Source: Neckera pumila
Taxonomy: Eukaryota > Streptophyta > Bryopsida > Hypnales > Neckeraceae
Direction of reading: 5' to 3'
NCBI GenBank assembly: GCA_963969595.1
Contig: OZ018415.1
Coordinates: 14,880,001 to 14,944,000, forward strand
DNA length: 64,000 nucleotides
A program made the translations under genes and the position numbers. This document shows positions 47,881 through 59,710 of this stretch, one piece after another. The notes under the pieces are model-generated. The model was not told where the DNA came from, ran no database searches, and was given only the letters and a program-made list of their open reading frames with translations. How positions within the stretch are numbered: position 1 is the stretch's first letter; each line of letters opens with the position of its first letter.

Positions 47881-48817
47881 TTAACTCTTCAAAGACCAAG
47901 AATACATAATATGTCTTCTTCAAATTTTCAGTAGCAAATTCTCAATAGGATGAAACAAATCTCAATATTTTGTAAACTAGGAACTTGTGGAGTAACAACT
48001 TGATATATTTGATTATTTGTTGCATTATTTTATTTTCAAAATTTCAATGTAAGAGTATTTGAAATTTTATTTAAGAAATGAAGTCTAATACAAAAAGGGA
48101 GCAAACATAATTTTTTTACAATGAAAAGAGTAATAGGGATGGAAAAAAAACATTTTCTTGAACAATTTTAGTCTTTACTCTGAACAAACAAACCAGGTAT
48201 TGAGAGAATAAATTCAAATTTGTATTTTTGCAATTTTAAAAATACAAGATTCTATCTAGTGTGATTAAAAACACATAAATAATTAGAATGGATCCAAATT
48301 TTTTCCAATTTTTTGAAGACGTTTCAAATAATATGCTAATAATATTGGTTGTTAAATTTAAGAGGTTAATGCTTATATAAATTGTTTGTAGGATCCAATT
48401 TGATCAATTTTGGCTTTCTACTCCTTTTATTTGAAAATGAGTGTAAATTTGAGAAAGTGTTTTTTATTTCTCATTTTTTAAAATTAAAAAATAATTCATT
48501 TGCCTTAGATTCCAATACAATTTTTTGATACAAAAATGGAGTGAAAAAGCAATATTCATCTTTTTATAATTTCTCTTCCTCAAAGGTTGCATTTTTTTGT
48601 CTAAGTATAAAGTTGATCATCCAAAATTGTTATGATTTAAAAATCCAATAGTCACTATTTTTCATAATTAATTCCTTGGGTATTAGACAAAGTAGTCTTT
48701 ACTTTAGTACAATTAAAATAAAAAATTTCAAGCACATTAATGTGCAAAAAATATCAAAGTGGGACAATTCATTGAAAACCTCCATTATCAAAAAATTGTT
48801 GGGCCTTGAGGGGTTAA
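47881..48817. mobile_element. TTAA-bounded element, copy 9
   Basis: The left end TTAACTCTTCAAAGACCAAG matches the reversed right end TTAACCCCTCAAGGCCCAAC. About 937 bp, AT-rich, non-coding. It follows copy 8 by about 430 bp. Confidence 0.6.
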
Positions 48818-50109
48818 ATTTTGATTTTGAACCAACAATTTGCAAAAACAAGGCGGCTCATCTTATAGTCACTAATTTTTGTTATTAGTGAAGGAAAAAA
48901 ATTAATATTACTACAAAATTTCATTTGTAGAAATGAATAATATTTCAACCTACACTAATTTAATTACTTTATAGACCTTGTGACTTTGATAAATTAGTAT
49001 CATAAGCACTCACAAGACAAGTCATTGTAGGTGTTGATTCTGAGATTCTCCCTGTAAATTAGCCACCAAGTAGATCGAGTCTATAGTAGTGCAATGAGCC
49101 TCTTGTAAAGGCCGTTTTGCCCCCCCTACCCCCCATTTTATCCCTAGAAAAAATGCAGGAGCTTTTTATTTGCAACACATGATAAAATTTGCAAATTCTG
49201 AATTCATATTTGCAATTAAAGGCCCCAAATTAGTTAAGAGAAGTGTTAGCAATTGAAACAAAGACGGCATAAAATAGGGGGTCCTTTTTTTTACATTCAC
49301 CCCAAGCTTTACCACCGCAAGAGGCTTGTTGCACTATTTTTGTATTTTATTTTATTTTTTGATACAAGTGTGTTGAAGAACACATTGCAAGGGTTCTGTC
49401 AAGTAGAAAGGTCGCTTTCACGCTAGATAAATACAGCCTATTTCCATCAGGTATCAAACCCGTAACCATGCCATTCGGTTTGGATGCCTTTCCAATCACC
49501 CGGTAGTTTAGGGTCATCTCGGACCAATCGTTGCTAACCAAGTACATCCCGTTCCCGGCCGGATTTTAACGGGCGGATGGAGATGCTCTCACGCCAGGAA
49601 CACACCGGTATGGACACAGAGCATGCGTTGGCCATGCTCTCTTGAGTCCACTTTTGTAGGTAGACTACTCTTCAAGCATCTTAAGCGATGGCGGAGTCCT
49701 CGCTTCCCGTCCTTCTCACTACTTAGTATTTACCGACACACAGCCAGATTCTCTCTTCTTCTCCATCTCCAATTTCTCAATCACAACTGCGTCAATAGAA
49801 TTTATATGATTATTTAGATTAAATCGGTTGCCTGCACCGTGTACTGCTTCAAAATCGGTACGACTCCGTCTCTTCAAAACCCCAACAAACAGAGTACCAA
49901 CATGCGCGCAGAAAATCTCTCATTGTAGCACTCTCATTCTAGGGTTTCATGAACATCTCTCATTGTAGCACTCTCATTCTTGGGTTTCACGAGAGAGTTT
50001 TTTAGTTCACAATCGCCAATTCTTGATCTCGCATTCCAAGTTTCAAACACCCAATTGGATTTTAGACATTATGTGTGGGTTCTAGAGGATTCGAGAGGAA
50101 CCGATCCGA
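48818..50109. other. Upstream region of the secreted-protein gene
   Basis: A repeat stretch at about 49140-49310 resembles parts of the pectate-lyase intron 1 and 27400-27540. A short tandem duplication of about 38 bp (units with CTCTCATTGTAGCACTCTCA) lies at 49913-49990, close to the gene start and probably in its leader. Otherwise no gene is seen. Confidence 0.5.
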
Positions 50110-51066
50110 ATGGCGATTATTCGTCGTTTCACGTTAGTTCTCTGTTTCTTGCTCTGGAGTGCGGACGCTATCGACGTCCGGGTTTTAAGCCGTGAAGAGC
50201 TCGCTCCGCTTCTCGCTAAGAAAGTGGTGATTCCTAACCCGCACAAGAAGCCAGAGACGACTCCGAAAGCGACTCCATGGCCACCGGAGTTCACGATTTC
50301 CTTCACAACTGACAACGATTCTGCCATTGGTCTTTTACTGTACGATTGGGGGAACCAGCAGCAAGCGATCATCCACGGGAAGACTGCCTCCCACTGCGTT
50401 TCCCGTGGGAGTCCCGGACCGTGCTACATTCTGGAGAATAGGAAAGGGACGTTCGAAGTGGATCCCTTGGAGAGGAAATGTGAGCTCACGTTTCCTGACG
50501 TTGGGAGTGTCCCGCCGACTTGGGTGTCGCATGGTGTGTTTGCTGGTGTGGAGGAGGTGAAGGGGGTGAAGTGTAATCGGTTTCAGTTTCCTCCGACGAT
50601 GCATGCGTGGTTGGAAAACGTGGAGGGGGGATTACCTTGTGCATTCGTGTTTCCTAACCCTAATTTTACTTACTATTTTGATGTGGGGACGCTGAAGCTG
50701 GGACAGCCGTTGATGAATATGTTTAGGGTTCCGGAGTATTGTCCGCAGCGTACTGTGGAGGAGATTTGGGGGGCAGATTTGCAAGCAGATCAGTAAGTGC
50801 AACAGCCATGTGAGCATTCTCTCATTCTCTCATCCTCTTTCTCTTTCTCTCTTTTTCGATGCTGGAATGCATTTTCTGCTTGCGTTCTCAGATTCCAAAG
50901 CATTGTTACCCACCTCCTCTCTTTCTGTCATTTCTCCCTTTCTCTCTCTTTTCGATGCTGGAATGCATTTTCTGCTTGCGTTATGACATTCTAGAGCGGT
51001 GTCTCTCTCCTATGGACTGTGTTTTGAAGCTGCATTGTGGTTAGCAGGTTCTTCACTTGGCTGTAA
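50110..51066 (+). CDS. Secreted protein of an uncharacterised plant family
   Basis: The ATG at 50110 opens a 228-codon frame ending at 50796. Residues 1-19 are a signal peptide (IIRRFTLVLCFLLWSADA), so the product should be secreted or lumenal. The body has PWPPEFTISF, IGLLLYDWGNQQQ, CYILENRKGTFEVDP, VPPTWVSHGVF, a WLENVEGG segment, YYFDVGTLKLG and FRVPEYCPQ. The tryptophan and cysteine pattern resembles plant proteins such as Arabidopsis At4g14100, annotated only loosely as glycosyl transferases; I do not assign a reaction. The stop TAA lies inside a perfect donor (CA followed by GTAAGT at 50793), and an acceptor at 51047 would join CA to G and give five further residues (FFTWL) and a stop at 51066. 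So there may be two C-termini: 228 aa unspliced or 233 aa spliced. A polyadenylation-like AATAAA is at 51381. The function is unknown. Confidence 0.75.
50849..50985. repeat. Direct repeat in the 3' intron or UTR of the secreted-protein gene
   Basis: TTTTCGATGCTGGAATGCAT plus TTTCTGCTTGCGTT occurs twice, about 97 bp apart, each preceded by CT-rich sequence. It falls in the possible terminal intron (50793-51047). Confidence 0.8.
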
Positions 51067-51586
51067 TAGTTGGCGGAGTATCAACTCTTTCATTCAAGAT
51101 ATGCCAGGACCTGTTGGGCATAGAAATATATGTTGAGCATCTGGGATACTCGAGTTCTTCCTTAACGTAGCATGTTCTGAGTGGGAAGAGCTCGACGAAT
51201 TCGCCGCCATGGGATATGAGAATGAGAGAACGAGAGAATGAGAGTTTTCTTATTGCCCAAGCTAGCCGGAGGTTACTTTCTGGGGTGGATTGCTTTTGAG
51301 AGAAGCCAACTCTCAGGGTACAGTATTAGTAATTCATCTTGTCCATATTGCATTGATGCAATCTGAAGCTTTTAGTTGTAAATAAATGTCAAGCTGTAAT
51401 ATGTAGATATTGAAGTAAAGTTTTGTCTTCTGAAATGAAGACGATGTACTTTTTTTTTATGTACCTTTCAGTACATGAACCTAAACCTTTGATTGAAAGG
51501 TTGCATTGTGACTCATCTATAACTTGCGTAGAATCAAGAGCTGTTTCAGTATGAGTGGAAACCGTGTGTCCTGTGGTTGCATTCTT

Positions 51587-52003
51587 GGTAAGGTAGGATG
51601 CTCTAAAAGCGACCACTTAAGGGCTGGTCCTCCTTTTTCTTAGGTTTGCATGATTAGAAATATTTTTCACTCACTTTTCAGAGAAAGAAAATGGATGAAG
51701 AACGTAATCCAAGTGGTTTCATATTTTTTGAAGCATTTTTGAATTAGTTATGAATTTCCTAAGATTTATGTTGTAGGTACCCATTTGTGACCCTAGGTCT
51801 TCCAAAATGGCTTCACTTACAACTTCTAAAGTGATTTGAGGAAATCAAGTCCAATGACTGGCTCTTGCAATAAAGAATACTTTTTTGGGGGGTTCAATCA
51901 ATGACTAAAGTGGTCCATTTAAAGACCAACTCATATCTATTCAGTACCATTTTGTAGGGTTGATTTGAAGAAGCTGGTTGCTTTTAGAGCATCCTACCTT
52001 ACC
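51587..52003. mobile_element. MITE with GGTAAGGTAGGATGC ends
   Basis: The left end GGTAAGGTAGGATGCTCTAA plus AAGCGACC pairs with the right end, which reversed reads the same with one change (AAGCAACC). The 417-bp element has no coding frame. The flanks CTT and GTT do not show a convincing duplication, so the superfamily stays open. Confidence 0.7.
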
Positions 52004-54736
52004 GTTTGGAAAGCTCTCTAGGAGGAGGGGTGCATGCACTTTGTTTTATGGCGTTTTTATTCACAGTAGAAAAAATATTGAATTTGAAGTTTTTATGAAT
52101 TAAAAAATTAGAAAATTACTTTTACTTTTGATTTCAGTATATTGTGGCAATGGCATAGGGCACAATTGTATTAGATATGTGAACAATTGCATTGTTAGAC
52201 AGAGTTACAACTTGGAGTGCAGATGGTTGATGTTGGGTTGTCTTTTTACCACATCATTCCTTTGCCAATAGGGTAAAGGAGCCTGAGCTTGCCAAACTAT
52301 AAACTTTTGAAACCAACTTGCTTTGTCCACTCAAGGCTTCAACATGCCTTTGTTTTAGCGCTATTTTGGTTGGAAGCTTCAATTATGGGTCTATAGGAGT
52401 AGAGAAGGAGTGCTCCAAAAGTTGCATATATTTAGAATCATGTGAGAGCCAGCTAGCTTCATATGGGCAAATGGCCTCATCTTGCTCCATTTAATCCATT
52501 CTTATTACCCCATATTCCATCTAACAATGCGGTGGCTTTAAGGTACTACAGTTGTTCCATGAACTTATAGTAGACTTGATTTGGCAAGAATATATTTGGA
52601 TGTGTATTTTTAGATAATACTTTGTACTTGTAGTAGATGTACTAATAGAGTTGACTTGATCAAATCCATCATTGAAATTATACAACAAGAGGTATTAAAG
52701 TTTAATATTAAAAGTTAATTGATGCCTAATAACATCTTGTGTTTTTCTTCCACCTTCAAGAATTGAATACTATATATTGATAATTCAATGGAGTAGATTT
52801 TACCTCACTAAATCAATTGTGATCCTACAAATTCAAATCTTCAATCAAACATGTATGGGAGATATTGAACAATAGATATGAAATTTCAAAGATGAAAACA
52901 TGTAGCATTACATGAGATTTAAGGGTGTTGGGAGACTATGAGTTTTCCTACATTCCCAGATTCCGGGAAAGCAAATGCAATAGCTGGCTAACATGGTATA
53001 GCGGCTGCCACATCATTCTTTGAAAAAAGAAAAGAATTTTTTTTTTTTTGCTTAAAATGATATTTTGGTAAAAAAAAAAAATTCTGACATGCCCATACCA
53101 CCGTCCACTGAATTTGGGGAGATAGGGGAACGGGCTTGAAATGGTCTTCTAAAGCCCCTGAATCCCCTCTAATGTAATCTCAAATGTGCAAATTAGAGCA
53201 TTACAAATTGTCTTGAAGATCAAGTTTATAATTACATTGTTCTTAGTGCATCTGGCACTAATGTTTCAAAATTACACTATTTATTAAAACAATTAATTAG
53301 TGTAGACTAAAACATTCCCCTATTGTGCCAATTTCTACAAAAATAAAATTTTGTAGGTGACACAAATTATTCACAAACTATTAGAAAAAGTTTGAACCCT
53401 TAAAGAGCCCTTCAAGAATTGACATGTCAAGCTATTTATTGAAGACTAGAGATGATAGCCTAAGCACACAAATATTTGCATAATTATATTGCTACCTTGT
53501 GTGAATTTCATCAAGTACCCATGAAATCGTTAAAATAAAGAATTAATTTATTATACCAAGGACTCGAATGACAAAAAGTACCTAATGTCTAATTGTCCAA
53601 TAAAAAGCATTTCATTTTGCAAACATCATGAGCAATCAAGTACCCATGAACCTTTTAAAATAAACAATTCATTCATAGTAACAAGGACTCAAATGACAAG
53701 AAGTACCTAATGTCTCACCGTCCAATAAGAAGCATTTTATTATACAAACATCATGAGTCACTAGTACTTAATTGCACCAAATTTGTCCTTTTCTATACAA
53801 AGTATTCCCTCAATGTACTAAGGATTTGAATGACAAGAAGTACCTAATGTCTTGTTGTCCTATAGAAGGAATGCAATTGTGTAAACATCATGATGTCAAA
53901 AATGAGTGGAAATAAGGGAAAAATATCGTTCCTTCATCGACAAGTACGCATTTAAATCCAATTAAGGTCCCCTATCAAGGACATTCTAGAGGGCACTTTG
54001 AGGGCCCAAATTTCTTCAAATGCTTCTTTATGCTTAGTGGCATACAAAAATTAAATCAAATGTTCTCATAGAATGCAAATTTGAATATAAAATTGGAAAT
54101 TTTAACCTTTCCAACAACACATTACAAACACACATATACTTTTTTCTTAACTTTATGTTTAACTTCAAAGTTCAAAAACACAATCAATATAACATTCAAA
54201 GTGTAAGCTTATACACACCTTTTGTTAGCCCTCACTTACTACAAAGATCAAGACTTCAATTTTAATAGCTAAAACATCAGGTTCATGATTAAAAAAAACA
54301 AATCATGGAAATTCCATGCTTGAAGAGACCACTCTTGGCTCCTCTACGATCTCAAGGGTTGAGAAGAGCTCTTGTTCTCTTGTTCTTGCTGAATTATTTT
54401 ACAAAGGCGTGTCATCCACCCTTGACATAAACCTTGGGCAGTTGATGACACAGACTAGGGAACTATCTTTACTTGTATCAGCCTTGGATTTTCACAACCC
54501 CACTTATACATTAAATCACAAAGGTGGTGCAAGGTACCAAAATACAACCAAATCAAAATGACAAAATGCTCCAAGAAAACCTTTTATTGTGCTCTACCAC
54601 AAAAAGAGAAAAACGATGAGTGCACCACCTATGACACGCTCAGCCCTTTGGCATAAAAAATTGGGCGGGTTGTCGAGGAGAGAAAGCCAAAAGAACGCGC
54701 TTTGTTAAGCCCAAAGAACTAAGTTTAAGGTTTCAT
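52004..54736. other. AT-rich spacer with repeats, convergent gene ends
   Basis: No gene is seen. It separates the 3' ends of the secreted-protein gene and 6-phosphogluconolactonase. It contains a diverged relative of the MITE at 7601-7856 (about 52921-53165) and a tandem array at 53513-53895. Confidence 0.45.
53513..53895. repeat. Tandem array of about three 130-bp units
   Basis: Landmarks AAGGACTCGAATGAC, then AAGTACCTAATGTCT, then TCCAATA, then AACATCATGA recur at spacings of about 126 and 135 bp. The units are diverged, the third most. Confidence 0.75.
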
Positions 54737-57700
54737 TTAATTACCAGCGTCCTCCTTCTTTTTCAAGGAACTCCAATCCAGGAACGGGAACTTCTTGGGG
54801 TCGCTGTAATTCTCCACAGAGAGCCTACCAGCAGCCTGCTTGTCCACAAACCAAGTGACTTCGCCATTCTTGGGCCGCACCAACTGCGCAGGGAGAGCCC
54901 CCGGCAATGCTGCCCTCTCGAACACCCGTTGCAGCACCTCCGCCTTGCTCGAACCCACCACCACGAATGCCACCTGGCGATACAGCAAACCCCCAAAAGT
55001 TTTAAAAAAATCGTAGTTTTTGGACGATTTTTGTAATTTATGTGAATTTTCAAAGTGCAGAACATTATTAAGCGCGTCAAGAGATTACCCATAGTATGAC
55101 TAGAGGTAGAATATTTTGCAATTGGTAAACCCTTACTTAATCTTATGCAAAAGGAGATCAACAAGCTGTATCTAGCAACGCCGAATTGTTCACCAAAGAC
55201 ACCAGGTTAGCATTGGTTAATGAATGATGCTAAGTTAGAACCTTTGACACCAGAATTGTTCACCAAAGACACCAAGTTCGGGGGGATTGTCACAGTTTTA
55301 ACACCAGAATCAATGAAGAACGTTGCCTGTGTTGGTTACAAACTGAACAAAATGAAGCAAAGAAAGTCACCACAGGAAGAACTCAAAAAATGGAGTACTG
55401 TGCCGTTTTCTCCATGTAAAAAATTTCTTTTTTGGAAAAGTTATTTCCCTAAAATTATTTTTTGCCGGGTACCGTAGAAACCACTATATAAGGGGGAGAG
55501 GTGGCTACGTACATGGGCTGCAGCATTGATGCAAGGGAGGGTGAGGGAGATACGCTTGGCTGGGGGCTTGGGACTCTTGGTGACGGGCACCACCCACCGC
55601 CTTGTCTCGGCAAGCTGCGTGGTGTTGGGGAACAACGAGGCGATGTGGCCATCCGGCCCAATGCCCAGCAAAACCTGCAGCACCAACTCTCACTTGAGAA
55701 ACAAGAGACATACAATGCTGTGAATCCTCAAACCATACGAATTTCAACTCTATTTGGAAAAACACCACAAATCCTGCTTTACTGAATATTTAAGGGCCAA
55801 TCTAAAGTTGAACAATGAATTTATGACCTTGATTGAACTTACAAGTGGTGGGAATATTTATGTATTGTACTAAATTCCACAATCTTTTTTAATTAGCACT
55901 GGATTTTGTGCAAAATTTCACCATTGCTACTTAATGTTATGCCACATGTTACACTTTGCTTAGAATCTAAGGGGCTGACTAGCCTCATGCATCATTCTAA
56001 GATATTAGTTCCACACACTGAGAGGAATGGAAGGTAAGCATCTTACAAGATCAAAGCGAGGATACTTGTGGTGATTCTGCGTGGTGGTGTGCAACACCTT
56101 CTGCACCTTCACCAAATCTCTGAAGCAAACACAACAAATGAGAGCGTTACCATCCACACTACAGCAGCACTAACGCAAGACCAATCCACATGGCATGAAC
56201 AATAAATGATCATTCTTTAGTTTCCCCATTTCATGAACTTTCAAACAATTATGCTCAAAAGAAGAACATTTACTTGCTTCTTCATTGCCATGACATCAAT
56301 CATATGCCACAAAGCATTCCCCAAACAGGAACTACTTGATTATTCTTGATGTTCTTGCACTACTAAAAGAGCAGTAGCATGCTTCCACTTCATTGCCTTC
56401 TCTCTATTTAGTGAACATCTGGGACCGAACCTAACCAACCTTCAATGTGCAAAAAAGTTGAAGCTAGGACGAGAAGATTAGAAACGGGGGCAGCAACGTA
56501 CTTGAGACGATTTTCATAACCATGAGCTGCAGCGCTGCAGACGTCCCAATCATCGATGGTGATTAAGTTTTCGTGCGGAATGGGAACCTTCGAAAGAAAC
56601 TCAGCCTGCACCACCAGAGCCGCCATGAAAACTTCAAAACCCCTTTTTCACTTAACCCGTAAGTGCCCGAATGGCCAAAAGTAACCCTTTTCATATTAAT
56701 TAGACTGGAAATACATCACTTAGTAAGTTTCAAGGAAGGTAGCAAAATATATTAATACGTAGATGAAATCATGAACTAATTTTTTTCACAGTAGAAATAT
56801 ATATTAGAAGTTATTATAATCAACTTTTGGTTTCAATGAACGGGATTAACCAGTGGCTAGTGCAAGATGAGCTTATTTATTTACCTAAAATGCTGATTCA
56901 AAATCAAAACTTTAGGCATATTGCCAAGCAATATTTCAAGAAAAAAATTCTACTTCAAGTAAAAGTACACGAAATAACCAAAATATGTCAATGGAAAACT
57001 GGTTAACAATAGAGAAATACGGATATTGGCTGGTTTGACTCAAAATTCTCTCGGGACACTTGTTAGCTTCCAAAGTGGGCTTTCTATTACAGATTGGATA
57101 CTTAACATTACAGCAATCACCCAATAAGCAAAGTGAGCAACTTTCACCCAAGTAACGCATATTCAAAAGGCAGGAAGGAGAACAGACCTTTGCTATGTTG
57201 TAATTGCTGTCAGCATGAGAGATGGGTACCATGCGCTCATCAGCCCAAAAGACATACCACTTCGACCATTCTAGCTTCTTGCTATAGGGCTCCTCCACCA
57301 ACTGGCTCAAAGCCTGCACATTCCTCAGAATTTATTTCACACCGTCCTACACTCAAAGACAAGGAAGTAATAATTGTAAAAGTGTTTCCAGAGAAAACCA
57401 AGCAGGTACAAAACCACAAAGGGAAACCCCTTCCCCCCCACTCTCAAAAAAAATAGACAGACAAATCATAGATTCAAATACCGTATCCTCCTCACTTATA
57501 ATCAACTGCTCGAGATTGTTTAAGGGTCGGTACTGAAATGGAACTCTGTCAGTGCCATTTCAATCCTTTTTAGTGTGTTTTTAGCACTGAATGACATTGC
57601 TTCAGTGATTGATGGAATAGTACTAAAACGACTGTTTAATACCATTTCAATGTTTTCTTGGTGTCATTTAAGCATTGAAATGGCATTGATTCAATTCATC

Positions 57701-59119
57701 GAAGGGGTAATACTGAAACAACTGATAATCAGTGGCTAGTGACTTTTGTGATGGTTGTAGGGAAGTCTGACCTTCACAAGGGAGCCTCCTGAAAGCACAA
57801 TCGTGAAAGACCCGCCTGCCTTGATGGATTCTGCAGAGATTCGAGCAACAAGATCGGCCAACGACTCTGCCACATCATGAAGATGTGGAAGAATAGAGAC
57901 AGAGCACGGCCAGGGACCCTCTTCATACTCAAATAAGTGCACAGCCACTTTGGGTTTGCCGTTGGAAACAGCCTGGGCGCTTGGCTTAGTTTCATCTAGG
58001 GCAGCCCCATCCAACACCTGCTTCTCCTCAGCTTTCTTCTTCCTGTTGCTTTGCAAGCAAACACCTATAAAGATGAATTCATTCCACTAACCTCACAATA
58101 GTAAGAAAATCCCAGAAGTATTCTAGAACACCTAATTGCGTCAAAACCCTGCCCACTGCAATGCCATTTGAGAATTTTCTTACCATAAACCTCGCCAATT
58201 GGAACGCAGATAGGTTTTTTAGAATACATCTAGCGGGTGGGATTATCTACTCGTCAACACACTCAATAGGAAGCAGTAACTTTAGGCTAATCAAAAGCAT
58301 GAGAAAATGAATAGCAGGAATTTCGTGCAGAAATTTTGAAGAGGTTTGAAGAGTGAACATACACTGCATTCGTATTGATGCTTGAAGCAGTGCTCTTTGG
58401 CTGGCGGCCTCGCCTTGAGGGCTCCTTCCCAGTGGAAGCGGATATACACATGAGAGAGAAGACAGGCTTCGCATCATGAAACTTCACGACGTTTGCACCA
58501 TAGCTCAGCCGGCTTGATGATGGCGCACCCTGGATTAGCGTTACCCCCTTATGTGTCAATAATACATTATCCTTACTTAAAATTCTAATTCCCTCTATAA
58601 AATATGCTGAAGACGTTTCTAAATACACAACAATGCATAAAGTGTAAAGGGGATCAAAATCTTCTTTGTACTAACACTCCCCTCTTCATGATTTTGTCCT
58701 TCATATTGCTAAGAGAGAAATCATGATTTCGTCGCTCATTCATCCTTGCAGGCTCATAACCTTCTTAAACAAGTACCATTCATGGTTAAAGGAATGTCTA
58801 TTGCCAATAAAGATACCTTTCTAACTCCTATAAATTCTCCTCCATTCTTTCTAGACATTTGACTCATCCACCATCTTCTCCACTACTTTCTCCATGGTTT
58901 TACAGCTTCACATAAGTTTCACAAAATTTCTTCCAAAAGGATGGTCTTCCAACTAGTTCAGATATAATGTCTGTACTTAACGTTCATCGCTTGTTCTTTT
59001 GATGCAAACCAACGAAAGTTAAAATTTGTAACGGTTGACGGTACCTGGACCTGGGGGTCGACGAGGCGAGGGGTAGAAACAGCGCCCGGAATGGCATACG
59101 CCGCGAATGTGAATGCCAT
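54737..59119 (-). CDS. PGL: 6-phosphogluconolactonase, plastid-targeted
   Basis: Eight exons on the reverse strand join in frame to 406 aa: 59045-59119, 58363-58529, 57772-58048, 57188-57313, 56502-56605, 56047-56119, 55513-55674 and 54737-54973. The enzyme hydrolyses 6-phosphogluconolactone, the second step of the oxidative pentose phosphate pathway. Conserved family blocks are VLSGGSLVK (about 168), WSKWYVFWADERMVPISHAD (about 190-209), SNYN, KVPIPHENL, GIGPDGHIASLFPNT (about 277) and PAKRISLTLPCINAAAHVAF. The final exon has the family's usual PKNGEVTWFVDKQAA. The first ~120 residues are an extension beginning MAFTFAAYAIPGAVSTPRLV, poor in acids and rich in Ser, Ala and Arg, which fits a chloroplast transit peptide; a lysine-rich linker (RKKKAEEK) follows. 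The start is the first ATG that splices in phase to exon 2. Exons 1-2 and the acceptor at 58049 are less certain than the rest. All catalytic blocks are intact. Confidence 0.92.
55184..55282. repeat. Short direct repeat in intron 7 of 6-phosphogluconolactonase
   Basis: GAATTGTTCACCAAAGACAC plus CA occurs twice, about 70 bp apart. It is intronic and non-coding for the gene. Confidence 0.75.
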
Positions 59120-59710
59120 TCACAGCTCCGGATCTTCTCCCCTTCAAAAACTAAAAATCCCCACTCTACACATTCAACCATCGGTCCCAGTGAATATCAA
59201 ACCATAGGCACCAAATTCCAATCAATACAAGCATACATTGTGAACACTCATGAATTCAATTCACAAATCTTTTAGAAATGTTTTCAAACTTTTAGAAGTA
59301 TAGGAGAAATCCCGGAAAATAGGCACATCCGCTAAGATAGCGAAGATTTCTGAACCACCTAAACCCCAAAGATTCCAAGAAGAACAATATTGACTGCCAT
59401 AACGTTTGAATTTCGAAGAAGCTGACATAATATCCAACCAATTTCAATAGCAATTCACTGAACGACATATCTAATGACAAAAAGTGCTGAAATCTCAAAC
59501 AGAGAAAGAACGAAGGATCTTGAAACACAAGAAATGAACGCATACTTGTACTAAACTCTGGGTTCAAATTCAAATCAGGCCACAATAGCAACTCAATGGG
59601 TATAGAAATCTTTTGTCACTAAAACCTTTGAAAAGTGCAGGAAAAGAAACCTGTCAATTCAGACAGGGAAAAAACGAAAGACCCTAAAACATTACAAAAC
59701 CACCAACTCG
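59120..59710. promoter_or_regulatory. Promoter and leader region of 6-phosphogluconolactonase
   Basis: Non-coding sequence between the start codon of the gene and the tandem array upstream of it. No TATA box or specific element could be fixed with confidence. Confidence 0.35.

Noticed and set aside
49347..49547. 66-codon minus-strand frame
   Set aside because: It lies in repeat-rich leader DNA, shows no homology I recognise, and continues into no exon with good splice sites.
55455..55785. Several 65-94 codon frames on both strands
   Set aside because: They are shadows of 6-phosphogluconolactonase exon 7 (55513-55674) in other frames.
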